DNA from: an uncultured Clostridia bacterium
GTDB taxonomy: Bacteria > Bacillota > Clostridia > Christensenellales > Aristaeellaceae
DNA: 34,680 nt
Assembly (NCBI GenBank): GCA_946409855.1
Contig: CAMJXZ010000002.1
Span: 1 to 34,680 of the forward strand
Reading direction: 5' to 3'
Part shown: in pieces, positions 16,266 to 23,273 of the stretch
Position numbering within the stretch: the stretch's first letter is position 1
Layout: each line of letters begins with the position of its first letter
The notes under the pieces: generated by a model
Told to the model about the DNA's origin: nothing
Database searches by the model: none
Seen by the model: only the letters and a program-made list of their open reading frames with translations
Translations under genes and position numbers: made by a program

Positions 16266-16269
16266 GACG

Positions 16270-17436
16270 TTATACTCCTTCCCGCAGATCGATCAGCCTG
16301 GGCAGCGGCCCGCCAAGCAGCGGACGGCACCATTCCCTGAACGCCTCTGTCACGCCGTTGCCCGCATCGTTGATGAATTCATCGGGCATCTTGCGTTCGG
16401 TCATCATCACTTCCCGGATGTCCGCCAGAAAGGTTTCGCCGGCGTAAGAGGGACCTTTCTTTCTCCGGATCGCGATCATTTTTGCTGTTTCCCCGGCGAC
16501 AGCGGCCCGCACCGCCATCCGGCCGCATGCTTCCGCCTCTTCGCGGTCCACGCTGCTCTGCCAGGGGATGGAAGCCCTGCCCAGCAGGCCGGGCTTTTCC
16601 GAGCGGGCTTTATAGCCCAGTTTTTTGGTGATCAGCTGGGCCAGATGAGAAGAAACGTCCCCGAAATAGGTCGACCGGCCCACTGTAAAAACAGGCTCCA
16701 CAATGGGCTTTCCGTCCGCGTCGTGCAGGCCTTCGCTGGCCACGACGACGCCGCACCCTTTTTTGTCGATCAGCTTCTGTACATCCGACAGAAACTGTTC
16801 TTCATCAAAGTTTCTTTCCGGAAGAAAAATCAGGTCAGGTCCGGCCCCGTAACTGTCCGCTGCCAGAGCGGACGCCGCCGCCAGCCATCCGGCGTTCCGG
16901 CCCATCGCTTCCACCACCGCGATATGGATCGGCAGGCTGTTCACATCACAGCACACCTCCGCCACGCTGCCGGCGATATACCTGGCTGCACTGGCAAAGC
17001 CCGGGGCATGATCCGTAACCGCCAGATCGTTGTCAATGGTCTTGGGGATGCCGATGACCCGGATATCTGTTCCTTCACATTTCTTCTGCAGTTTTCCGCA
17101 GGTATCCATGGTGCCGTTGCCGCCGTTCATCAGCACGTAACGGATCCCGTATTTCTGAAGGACCGGGATCATGGCTTCATATTCCGGAGCTTCCATAGCA
17201 TCCCGGGAGGTGCCGATGGCGGAAGCGGGACTGCGCATCAGGGCGTCCAGCACGTCCCCGGGAAGATCGGTGACATCCCGAAGCCGCTCCCTGAGCAGGC
17301 CGCCCGTGCCGCCGATGGCCGCATAGATCCGGCCCACCCGGTCACAGGCCTGCGCTTCCCGGATGGCGCCGCAGAGCGAGACGTTGATCACAGCCGTAGG
17401 GCCGCCGCCGTGGATGATGATCAGGTTATTATCCAT
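16270..17436 (-). CDS. Phosphofructokinase (PfkA/PPi-PFK) family protein
   Basis: 388 residues, with AAAGGAG before ATG 17436. The PFK core is clear: HGGGPTAVINVSLCGAI at 9-25, a GGNGT motif at 105-109, GIPKTIDNDL at 129-138 and MGRNAGW at 178-184. ATP-using enzymes normally show GGDGS with PGTIDND, and PPi-using ones GGDD(S/T) with PKTIDND. Here a Gly typical of the ATP type is combined with the Lys of the PPi type, and the metal-binding Asp is Asn (N107). The phosphate donor therefore cannot be read off, and a non-standard sugar phosphate is possible. It lies between the ChrA-like transporter and the isomerase, the natural order isomerase-kinase of a glycolysis-like route. Confidence 0.85.
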   Translation of the reverse strand: MDNNLIIIHGGGPTAVINVSLCGAIREAQACDRVGRIYAAIGGTGGLLRERLRDVTDLPGDVLDALMRSPASAIGTSRDAMEAPEYEAMIPVLQKYGIRYVLMNGGNGTMDTCGKLQKKCEGTDIRVIGIPKTIDNDLAVTDHAPGFASAARYIAGSVAEVCCDVNSLPIHIAVVEAMGRNAGWLAAASALAADSYGAGPDLIFLPERNFDEEQFLSDVQKLIDKKGCGVVVASEGLHDADGKPIVEPVFTVGRSTYFGDVSSHLAQLITKKLGYKARSEKPGLLGRASIPWQSSVDREEAEACGRMAVRAAVAGETAKMIAIRRKKGPSYAGETFLADIREVMMTERKMPDEFINDAGNGVTEAFREWCRPLLGGPLPRLIDLREGV

Positions 17437-17451
17437 AAGGTGGTTTCTCCT

Positions 17452-18018
17452 TTACATAAGGCCCAGCAGGCCCAGGGCCAAACCGCCCGCGCCGCACAGC
17501 GCCATGGTCAGGATCGGGTTCAGCCTGAATTTCCTCAGGGAGAAGAAAGCGCCTGCAAACAGCGCCATCGCGGCCCACTGCGCGTTTTCCGGGCTGATCT
17601 GCTGACGCCCGCCGAAGGCTATCTGCAGCAGCATATTGAGTCCGGCCGCGCCAATCAGGGCTACCACCGCCGGACGCAGAGACGCCAGCACACCCTGCAG
17701 CATGGGCAGTTCCCGGTATTTGCGGTAAATGTAAGCCAGCAGCGACGCGATAAACAGGGAGGGCAGGATGCAGCCGAAGGTTGCGATGACCGCGCCCGGC
17801 AGCCCGGCGACTCTCATGCCCACAAAGGTCGCCCCGTTCAAAGCGATCGGCCCGGGCGTCATCTCCGCGATGGTCGCCAGGTCCATGAACTGCTCCGCCG
17901 TCAGCCAATGATGCAGATCGACCGTCTGGCTTTGGATCAGCGGGATCGCCACATATCCGCCGCCGATGGAGAACAGGCCGATCTGCACGAAGCTCAGAAA
18001 CAATTGCGGCAATATCAC
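17452..18018 (-). CDS. Chromate-transporter-family (ChrA) half protein 2
   Basis: 188 residues from GTG 18018, which overlaps the stop of the first half by four bases (GTGA), so translation is coupled. The start is supported by AAGGGGG just upstream and because the protein then opens directly with the conserved VQIGLFSIGGGYVAIPLIQ. Further ChrA marks are AEMTPGPIALNGATFVGMRVAGLPGAVIAT. There are about five or six membrane helices. Short CHR proteins work as pairs of opposite topology. Named members export chromate with proton or sulphate exchange, but many relatives have no known substrate. Sitting inside a sugar-phosphate operon, this pair may carry an organic or inorganic anion produced or used there (inference). 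Confidence 0.85.
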   Translation of the reverse strand: MILPQLFLSFVQIGLFSIGGGYVAIPLIQSQTVDLHHWLTAEQFMDLATIAEMTPGPIALNGATFVGMRVAGLPGAVIATFGCILPSLFIASLLAYIYRKYRELPMLQGVLASLRPAVVALIGAAGLNMLLQIAFGGRQQISPENAQWAAMALFAGAFFSLRKFRLNPILTMALCGAGGLALGLLGLM

Positions 18019-18587
18019 GCCTGTCCGCCCCCTTTCCGGCTGTACAGCACCAGCACGGCACCCACGACGGCGGCGGCCAGGATGATCCAGATCACGTTCA
18101 CCCTGAAAAAGAAAGTGGCGGCAAAGGCGGCGGCCATCACCGCATAATGCGTCCACTGCCCGGATTTCAGCACATTTTTGCCCAGGCTCAGGGATACGTC
18201 CAGGATCACTGCGGCCACCCCGCATGCCATGCCCTTGAGCACCAGGGTCACGAAGCGGTTTTCGGCAAACAGGTTATAAAACAGTGAAATGACAGATATA
18301 ATCACGACCGGCGGGATCACAGTGCCCAGCACCGCCGCCGCCATGCCTGCAAAGCCGCCCACTTTCCAGCCTGTCAGGATGGCCGCGTTGACAGCGATCG
18401 CGCCGGGGCTGGACTGGGCCAGGGCAGTCATATCCAGCATTTCCTGCTCGTCGAGCCAGTGCAGCTCATCCACGAACTTCCGTTTCATAAAAGTCACAAT
18501 CACAAAGCCGCCGCCGAAGGTAAAGGCGCTGATGTACAGCATGCTGAAAAACAGCGTCAGCAGGCGTTTTCTGCGGGATTGTTCCAT
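18015..18587 (-). CDS. Chromate-transporter-family (ChrA) half protein 1
   Basis: 190 residues from ATG 18587, chosen for GAGGG seven bases upstream; the frame is open to 18632 but that would overlap the preceding gene. Conserved CHR features are LYISAFTFGGGFVIVTFMKRKFVD, then LAQSSPGAIAVNAAILTGWKVGG (the P-G motif) and several membrane helices. It pairs with the second half encoded right after it. The gap from the LarA-like gene is only 10 bases. Confidence 0.85.
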   Translation of the reverse strand: MEQSRRKRLLTLFFSMLYISAFTFGGGFVIVTFMKRKFVDELHWLDEQEMLDMTALAQSSPGAIAVNAAILTGWKVGGFAGMAAAVLGTVIPPVVIISVISLFYNLFAENRFVTLVLKGMACGVAAVILDVSLSLGKNVLKSGQWTHYAVMAAAFAATFFFRVNVIWIILAAAVVGAVLVLYSRKGGGQA

Positions 18588-18597
18588 GCGTTTTCCC

Positions 18598-20094
18598 TCA
18601 GCCTCCGCAGGGATGCGCCGGGGCGTCATCACGGAAATGACTGTTTTCCTCCGGATTTTTCATGCAAAGATGCACCGCGGCCGTAGTAAATGTTCTGGGC
18701 AGCGCCAGGATATTCGGGTTTTCGCCCACGATCTTCCGTTTGGCGTCTTCCAGGGCTTCTTCCACCGTGGCACGTGTTTTTAAGCCCATGCTCCTGGCGA
18801 TGCCAGGTTCCCTCGCGCCGACGATATAGATGGCGCTGGTATGCATCTCCGCCAGATGACCGCAGCTCATCATGGAGAAACCGTGGAAGGGATGGAAAGC
18901 GTTCGCGAAGCGGTATCTGCGGATATATTCCCCGTTCGTGGCAAAATATTCACCGTAGCGGTTCATGTCCGGCAAAATCTGCATGTAGTCGTGCTGGAAC
19001 ATGCCGTAGAGCTCGCGGAGATACGGCCAGCGCTCCTCATGAAACCAGCCGTCGCAGATGGAAGGAACGATGAACACGCAATGATCGCTGAGCACCCGCT
19101 TATGCCGGATCACCTGGGCGGACAGAGCCTGCATCATCTGGATCGGGTTGGTGCCCATGCCCGCGCCGTAGTGAAAGTCGGTGGGCATGCCGAATACCAC
19201 GACATCGTATTTCTTTTCGGCCCAGTGCACGTAGGTACGCTTGTCAGCGGTCTTCCAGGAGACGGGCTGCATTTCCTTCGCGTATCCGGAATTGATCTCA
19301 ATCTGCCGGGATCTGGTATCCAGCACGGCGTCGCAGCAGAAGAATTTCTTGCCCATCTTCTCTTCCATCCACATGCCCTGCTGGTCGAACTTGTCCCGCA
19401 TCAGACTGCCGGTGGACACCGGCACGAAATCAGGCCGGTGCATGACCTGGGGCACATGGTGGGCGGCAATGCTCCGCCAGTGGCTGATGCCGGTGGCGCA
19501 GTGCTTATACCCGCCGGAATAACCGCCGTAGGGGTTGCCCTGGGTGTGGCCGATCAGAATCGCCACATCGGCATCAAAGACATATTTGTTCATGATCACG
19601 TGGTCTCCCTGGGGCGTAAAGCCCAGGTCCGCCAGATGGTTATAATCCTCGCTGTCGTGGCTGGTGATCTGACCGGAATACCAGAACTCATTGAACAGGT
19701 CATCCCCCAGGATCTGCCTGGCCTCGTTCATCGGCGTGCGCGGATGGAGGCCGTTGCTGAACAGAAGCAGGATGTCTTCCTTCCGGATGCCGGCTGCGTA
19801 CAGCTCGTCCAGACAGGCCCGGATGGCCACTTTGCGGTGGCTGGCGGCCTGGCAGCCGCCCTTGACGATATCCGGAATCACGAACACCACGGTTTTTTTG
19901 CCGCGGGCCAGATCCGCCAGCGGCTCCATGCCGATGGGATGGCGGATGGAGTCGAGCGTGGCGGTATACAGGCTGTCCCAGTCCTGCGGCAGACAGGGAG
20001 GATCGGGCACCGTTTCGCCCGGGATGAACACGTCGGTACTGTCGGGCAGATTGGCGCTCATGAAGCCGTGGCCGTATTCAAACTGCAGATTCAT
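18598..20094 (-). CDS. LarA-superfamily (nickel-pincer) racemase/epimerase-like protein
   Basis: 498 residues, with AAGGGGGGAG before ATG 20094. The DUF2088/LarA pattern is visible: SNGLHPRT with H117 (LarA H108), IGHTQGNPYGGYSGGYKH with H183 and K197 (LarA H174 and the pincer-binding K184), and ISHWRSIAAHH with H213 (LarA H200). So the residues that hold the nickel-pincer nucleotide seem kept. LarA itself racemises lactate; relatives act on malate, phenyllactate and sugar acids such as gluconate. The protein is longer than LarA (about 425). No larB, larC or larE cofactor genes are in the window. Its place between a TIM-like isomerase and a transporter suggests epimerisation of a sugar-derived hydroxy acid (inference). 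Confidence 0.8.
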   Translation of the reverse strand: MNLQFEYGHGFMSANLPDSTDVFIPGETVPDPPCLPQDWDSLYTATLDSIRHPIGMEPLADLARGKKTVVFVIPDIVKGGCQAASHRKVAIRACLDELYAAGIRKEDILLLFSNGLHPRTPMNEARQILGDDLFNEFWYSGQITSHDSEDYNHLADLGFTPQGDHVIMNKYVFDADVAILIGHTQGNPYGGYSGGYKHCATGISHWRSIAAHHVPQVMHRPDFVPVSTGSLMRDKFDQQGMWMEEKMGKKFFCCDAVLDTRSRQIEINSGYAKEMQPVSWKTADKRTYVHWAEKKYDVVVFGMPTDFHYGAGMGTNPIQMMQALSAQVIRHKRVLSDHCVFIVPSICDGWFHEERWPYLRELYGMFQHDYMQILPDMNRYGEYFATNGEYIRRYRFANAFHPFHGFSMMSCGHLAEMHTSAIYIVGAREPGIARSMGLKTRATVEEALEDAKRKIVGENPNILALPRTFTTAAVHLCMKNPEENSHFRDDAPAHPCGG

Positions 20095-20106
20095 CGTGCT
20101 CCCCCC

Positions 20107-20949
20107 TTATTCCGCGCAATGGGTCATGTAGATGCGGACGATTTCGAGATATTCGTCCGGATAAAAGCCGATTTCTCCCTGGAAGCGGGTCAGGGCAATC
20201 AGACCGCCGTCCATTTCAGGGATGGAAGCCAGCATGGCCGCGTTGTCCTGTTTGAGACCGCCCCCGTATACCACCGGCATGCCGCCCGTCCGCTCCTTGA
20301 TGAAACGGGCGATGGGGGAGATGACCTCCGCGCCGGGCGGGGTTTTGCCAGGACCGATGGCCCAGATGGGCTCGTAGGCGATGATCACATTTTCCAAAGC
20401 GATCCCGTCCAGACCGACGGACAGCTGCTCGCTGAGCACTTCCTGCCAACGGTCCCGCTCCTCCGCCTTTTCACCGATGCAGTAGGTGACCGTCATGCCC
20501 TGACGCACCGCACAGCGGATTTCTTTGTTCAGCAGCCGGTTCACGGCTTTCGTATCGGTGACGCCCGCTTCCTGCAGGACGCCCAGCTTGTCCGCCCGCT
20601 CCTCGCAGTGACCGATGATCGTGCTTTTCACGCCCAGCGCCTTCATGGCGGCCGCCGGACGGTTGGCGGTATAAGCCCCGAAGCTGACGCCCGGCGCCAC
20701 ATCCGCCCGGTATACGCTCTGACAGCCCACTTCGATCATGCTGCCTTCCCCGGCAGCCTGTACCGCCGGGATCACATGGGCTTCCGGGAAATACATGGGA
20801 AAACGGGCGGCTCCGCGGTACTGCTCAAGCTCCGTTTTCGTACGGGAGATGATTGTCTCCGCCCAGCCTGCGCCTGCCGCCAGGCGGTTCACCCCGCCCA
20901 TTTCCGCCGGCACGTCGAAACGTTTGAGATTCAGGCAAAGATGTTTCAT
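20107..20949 (-). CDS. Triose-phosphate-isomerase-like protein
   Basis: 280 residues, with AAGGAGGG before ATG 20949; first gene of the six-gene operon. TIM catalytic residues are present: N7 and K9 (NLK), H114 in IIGHCEERA (normally IGHSERR) and E193 in AYEPIWAIGPGKTP (the TIM signature and loop 6). Loop 7 reads YGGGLKQDNA. The loop 8 phosphate clamp, usually VGGASL, is replaced by IALTRF, followed by an unusual GEIGFYPDEY tail. The isomerase chemistry is therefore likely kept while phosphate or substrate contacts differ, perhaps for another triose or tetrose phosphate such as erythrulose phosphate. It should not be assumed to be the housekeeping TpiA. Confidence 0.8.
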   Translation of the reverse strand: MKHLCLNLKRFDVPAEMGGVNRLAAGAGWAETIISRTKTELEQYRGAARFPMYFPEAHVIPAVQAAGEGSMIEVGCQSVYRADVAPGVSFGAYTANRPAAAMKALGVKSTIIGHCEERADKLGVLQEAGVTDTKAVNRLLNKEIRCAVRQGMTVTYCIGEKAEERDRWQEVLSEQLSVGLDGIALENVIIAYEPIWAIGPGKTPPGAEVISPIARFIKERTGGMPVVYGGGLKQDNAAMLASIPEMDGGLIALTRFQGEIGFYPDEYLEIVRIYMTHCAE

Positions 20950-21093
20950 GATCAGATTCCCTCCTTCTTATACCTGTCCGCCATCTGTTCGGGCGTGACC
21001 GGCTCAATCGCGCGTCAGGGCCGCATTGCGTTCCCTTTCTCTGTGGTCTTTTTTCCGGAAAAAAGCAGGGATCGGGATCGCGAAAAGCGGTTG

Positions 21094-21152
21094 TTAATTA
21101 ATTCAATTAAATAATTATCATACTATCCCGCGGTTGTCAAGTCCTTTGACAA
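21094..21152 (-). promoter_or_regulatory. Promoter and operator-like repeats of the six-gene operon
   Basis: On the minus strand TTGACA (21140-21135) is followed after 17 bp by TAATTA (21117-21112), or by GATAAT at 15 bp. The -35 box is one arm of the inverted repeat TTGTCAA-N5-TTGACAA (21134-21152). Downstream of the -10 lies an AT-rich near-palindrome, TTAATTAATTCAATTAA (21094-21110), of the type ROK (NagC/XylR-like) repressors favour. The ROK gene is 0.6 kb away. About 140 bases of leader remain before ATG 20949. Confidence 0.5.
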
Positions 21153-21170
21153 AAAAGTTGATTCTGCCGT

Positions 21171-21368
21171 GTATGATCTGCTGTTCACGTCTCTCCCTGC
21201 CGGATAAGCGGTTTTTGCAGGATACAGGCGAACCGGATTCATCCGCGGTCCCCCGGCAGGCATAGGAGCGTCTGCCCGTCTGGTCCGCCGGCTTCCCCGT
21301 CAGCGTGATGGCCTTCCGGTCTGTGATGTCCATACTGCTTACGACCGGCATGAGCGCCTGAAAAGTGA
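21171..21368 (-). other. Possible remnant of a coding sequence
   Basis: Between the operon promoter and repeat copy 2 the minus strand stays open with codon use like the genes around it; the translation includes FQALMPVVSSMDITDRKAI and TLTGKPADQTGRRSY. There is no start codon with a ribosome site, and the frame runs into the repeat at one end and the promoter at the other. I do not recognise a family. It may be the tail of a gene cut off by the repeat, or chance. Confidence 0.25.
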
Positions 21369-21533
21369 TATTGCTCCACCAATGAATGCTTGAAGCTGGA
21401 TGCTGCGGCAGAAGGGGTGAGAGACAAGGAATGAAAGCGCAGGCGTACCCGTAGGTACGGCAAGCTTTCATGACGCAGTATATCGCCCCTTATGACGCTG
21501 CAGATGTTTCAAGAATTTGTTGGGGGAGCAATA
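21369..21533 (+). repeat. 165-bp hairpin repeat, copy 2
   Basis: Same orientation and length as copy 1 at 14768. The ends TATTGCTCC and GGAGCAATA are perfect inverted 9-mers, and over 26 bases 21 pair. The interior also folds: AAGGGG with CCCCTT, AATGAAAGC with GCTTTCAT, and a CGTACC-CGTA-GGTACG tip. The C-to-T change at the tip in copy 2 gives a better stem than in copy 1. It lies between the promoters of the six-gene operon and of the ROK gene. Confidence 0.8.
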
Positions 21534-21627
21534 ATACAGCTGCGGCACGGTGGATCCGAGGAGAAAGCGATTGGGGCACAGGACTGTCCGCCCGGATCCA
21601 GGGATTGGTATGCATTCATTGATTCAT

Positions 21628-21656
21628 TTGACAAACAAACGAAACCGTTTTATGAT
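21628..21656 (+). promoter_or_regulatory. Promoter of the ROK repressor gene
   Basis: TTGACA (21628-21633), a 17-bp spacer and TATGAT (21651-21656). An inverted repeat AAACG-AAAC-CGTTT (21637-21650) fills the spacer and could be an autoregulatory operator. Bases 21534-21627 hold only a split GGATCC pair. Confidence 0.7.
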
Positions 21657-21700
21657 AGCGTCAGGAATATTTCCGTTTATTCATGAGAGGGGCACAACAC

Positions 21701-22966
21701 ATGGCAGCAACATCCGGGCGGAACAGCGGCACCGTAAAACAGGAAAACCTGGAAGCCGTAAAACTGATGCTGTATCGTCAGGGGCCCATTTCCCGTGCTG
21801 AAATTGCCGTTCAGCTGGGGCTGACCCCCGCCACCATCACCAATATCACAGCAGACCTGATTGCCCGAAACTTTGTGGAAGAGGTTCAGAACGAAGACGC
21901 CTCCGCGCAGCCCCGCGGAACCGGACGCAAACCCATTCTGATTGATCTGAAGCGGGACTGCTTCACCGTGCTTGGCGTCTCCCTGGGGCGGGACAGTACC
22001 AGATTCTGTCTGTGCGATATGCGGGGCAAGGTACTGGCCAGCGGCATCTATGAGGTCATGAGCGATGATTACAGCGTCATGCTGCATCAGCTGCAGGGAA
22101 TTCTGAGCCTGATCCGCCAGCGGCATGAGGACCTGTGGAACAGGCTGCTGGGGATCGGCATATCGACGCCCGGCGTTGTCAATTCCCATCGGGGCCATGT
22201 GAAAAACCATATCCTGGAACGCCAGTCCTGGCGGGGAAAACCCCTTGCGGAGGAAATCAGCCGCTTTACCGGGCTTCCCGTGCGGCTGGAAAACAACGTG
22301 AAAGCCCGCAGCACCGCCATCACCTTATTCTGGCCGGAACTGCTGAACGGAGAGACTACTTTTGCCCTGTGCCATGTTTCCTTCGGCATCGCCTGTCCCT
22401 TTGTGCTGGGCAGCCGGGTTTTCGAAGGGGAAGACGCCGCCGCCGGCGAGATCGGCAAGATGATTCTGGAGCCGGACACCGCCCAGAAAACATCTGTTTT
22501 CGCGCCCGGCAGCAGGGAAGACGCCGCTTTTGCCCTGCCGGGCAGCCTGGAAGCCCTGTCCAGCGTGAATGCCATTCTGACTCAGTGCAGGAAACACATC
22601 CGTGAGGGAGAAGACACCATGCTTACCTCCCTCTGCCCGGACAGTGAAACCCTGCAATTATCCCATGTGCTGGAAGCCCAGCGTTCCGGCGACCCGATGG
22701 CGTGCCGGGTCATGGATCAGGCCATGTTCTATGTCGGCATTGCGCTGGCGAATATTGTGGACATTGTCAATCCCCACCTGGTCCTGCTCAGCGGACCGGT
22801 TTTTACCAATCGGCAGAATGCGGACACTGTGGAAAAGGCATTGATGCGCTACGCATTTCTGCCCGATGACGATGTACTGCACGTTCTGCCGGTTGATATG
22901 GGCGAATACGCCGGGGCGATCGGCGCGGCAGCCAGCTGCATCGAAAAGTATTTCCTGCGCTCATAA
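21701..22966 (+). CDS. ROK-family transcriptional repressor (NagC/XylR type)
   Basis: 421 residues from ATG 21701, chosen because AGAGGGG lies eight bases upstream; ATG 21683 has no ribosome site. The N-terminus has a winged helix-turn-helix (about 15-62: ISRAEIAVQLGLTPATITNIT). The rest is the ROK sugar-kinase fold, with LLGIGISTPGVVN, an ENNVKA stretch where active kinases have ENDxNA, and GEDAAAGEIGKMI. The zinc-binding CxCGxxGC cluster found in most ROK proteins is absent; the corresponding region has no Cys. It is therefore probably a sugar-sensing repressor without kinase activity. It is divergent from the six-gene operon and just upstream of the MalEFG-type importer, either of which it could control. 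Confidence 0.88.
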   Translation: MAATSGRNSGTVKQENLEAVKLMLYRQGPISRAEIAVQLGLTPATITNITADLIARNFVEEVQNEDASAQPRGTGRKPILIDLKRDCFTVLGVSLGRDSTRFCLCDMRGKVLASGIYEVMSDDYSVMLHQLQGILSLIRQRHEDLWNRLLGIGISTPGVVNSHRGHVKNHILERQSWRGKPLAEEISRFTGLPVRLENNVKARSTAITLFWPELLNGETTFALCHVSFGIACPFVLGSRVFEGEDAAAGEIGKMILEPDTAQKTSVFAPGSREDAAFALPGSLEALSSVNAILTQCRKHIREGEDTMLTSLCPDSETLQLSHVLEAQRSGDPMACRVMDQAMFYVGIALANIVDIVNPHLVLLSGPVFTNRQNADTVEKALMRYAFLPDDDVLHVLPVDMGEYAGAIGAAASCIEKYFLRS

Positions 22967-23037
22967 CGAAGACCGTTATTTCCGGATGCAGCCGTCCGGC
23001 AGCGTTCACAGGTTTCTCCGCAGCGCAAACGATTCAG

Positions 23038-23061
23038 CCGGGCCGAAGCGCCCGGTTTTTT
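23038..23061 (+). terminator. Intrinsic terminator after the ROK gene
   Basis: CCGGGC (23038-23043) pairs with GCCCGG (23050-23055), followed by TTTTTT (23056-23061). Confidence 0.8.
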
Positions 23062-23122
23062 GCTGTGTCTGATCGCCGCCCCTTTCATTATTGTTCAGAA
23101 AACCGCTGTCCGCAAACGCGTG

Positions 23123-23198
23123 TACACAAATGTGTATCATATAATTTGTGAAATGTGACTTGACATTTGTACAGATCAATGTTAATATACACTCGTAT
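23123..23198 (+). promoter_or_regulatory. Promoter of the MalEFG-type importer with LacI-like operator motifs
   Basis: TTGACA (23160-23165), 17 bp, then TAATAT (23183-23188). A perfect inverted repeat TACACAAATGTGTA lies upstream at 23123-23136, next to a second TATAAT (23140-23145). GACATTTGTACAG (23162-23174) overlaps the -35 box and matches 12 of 13 bases of GACATGTGTACAG in front of the LacI gene (28653-28665). ACTCGTAT (23191-23198) follows the -10 box; its complement ATACGAGT also occurs in the aldolase leader. Confidence 0.6.
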
Positions 23199-23273
23199 TT
23201 ATAAAGTGCGTGTTCCATGACGATCAATTTCAAAAAAACTGACTGTCCGTCCGAAGAAGAGGAGGAAAACACC

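Noticed and set aside
17452-18225. Longer start for the second ChrA half
   Set aside because: The extra 69 codons overlap the first half in another frame and are Arg/Gly-rich; GTG 18018 with coupling gives the normal family start.
18841-21114. 757-codon plus-strand open frame
   Set aside because: Shadow of the LarA-like and TIM-like genes, which have full family motifs on the minus strand.
14768-21533. CRISPR array from repeated sequence
   Set aside because: Only two copies, 165 bp long and 6.4 kb apart; no short regular repeats with spacers and no cas genes.
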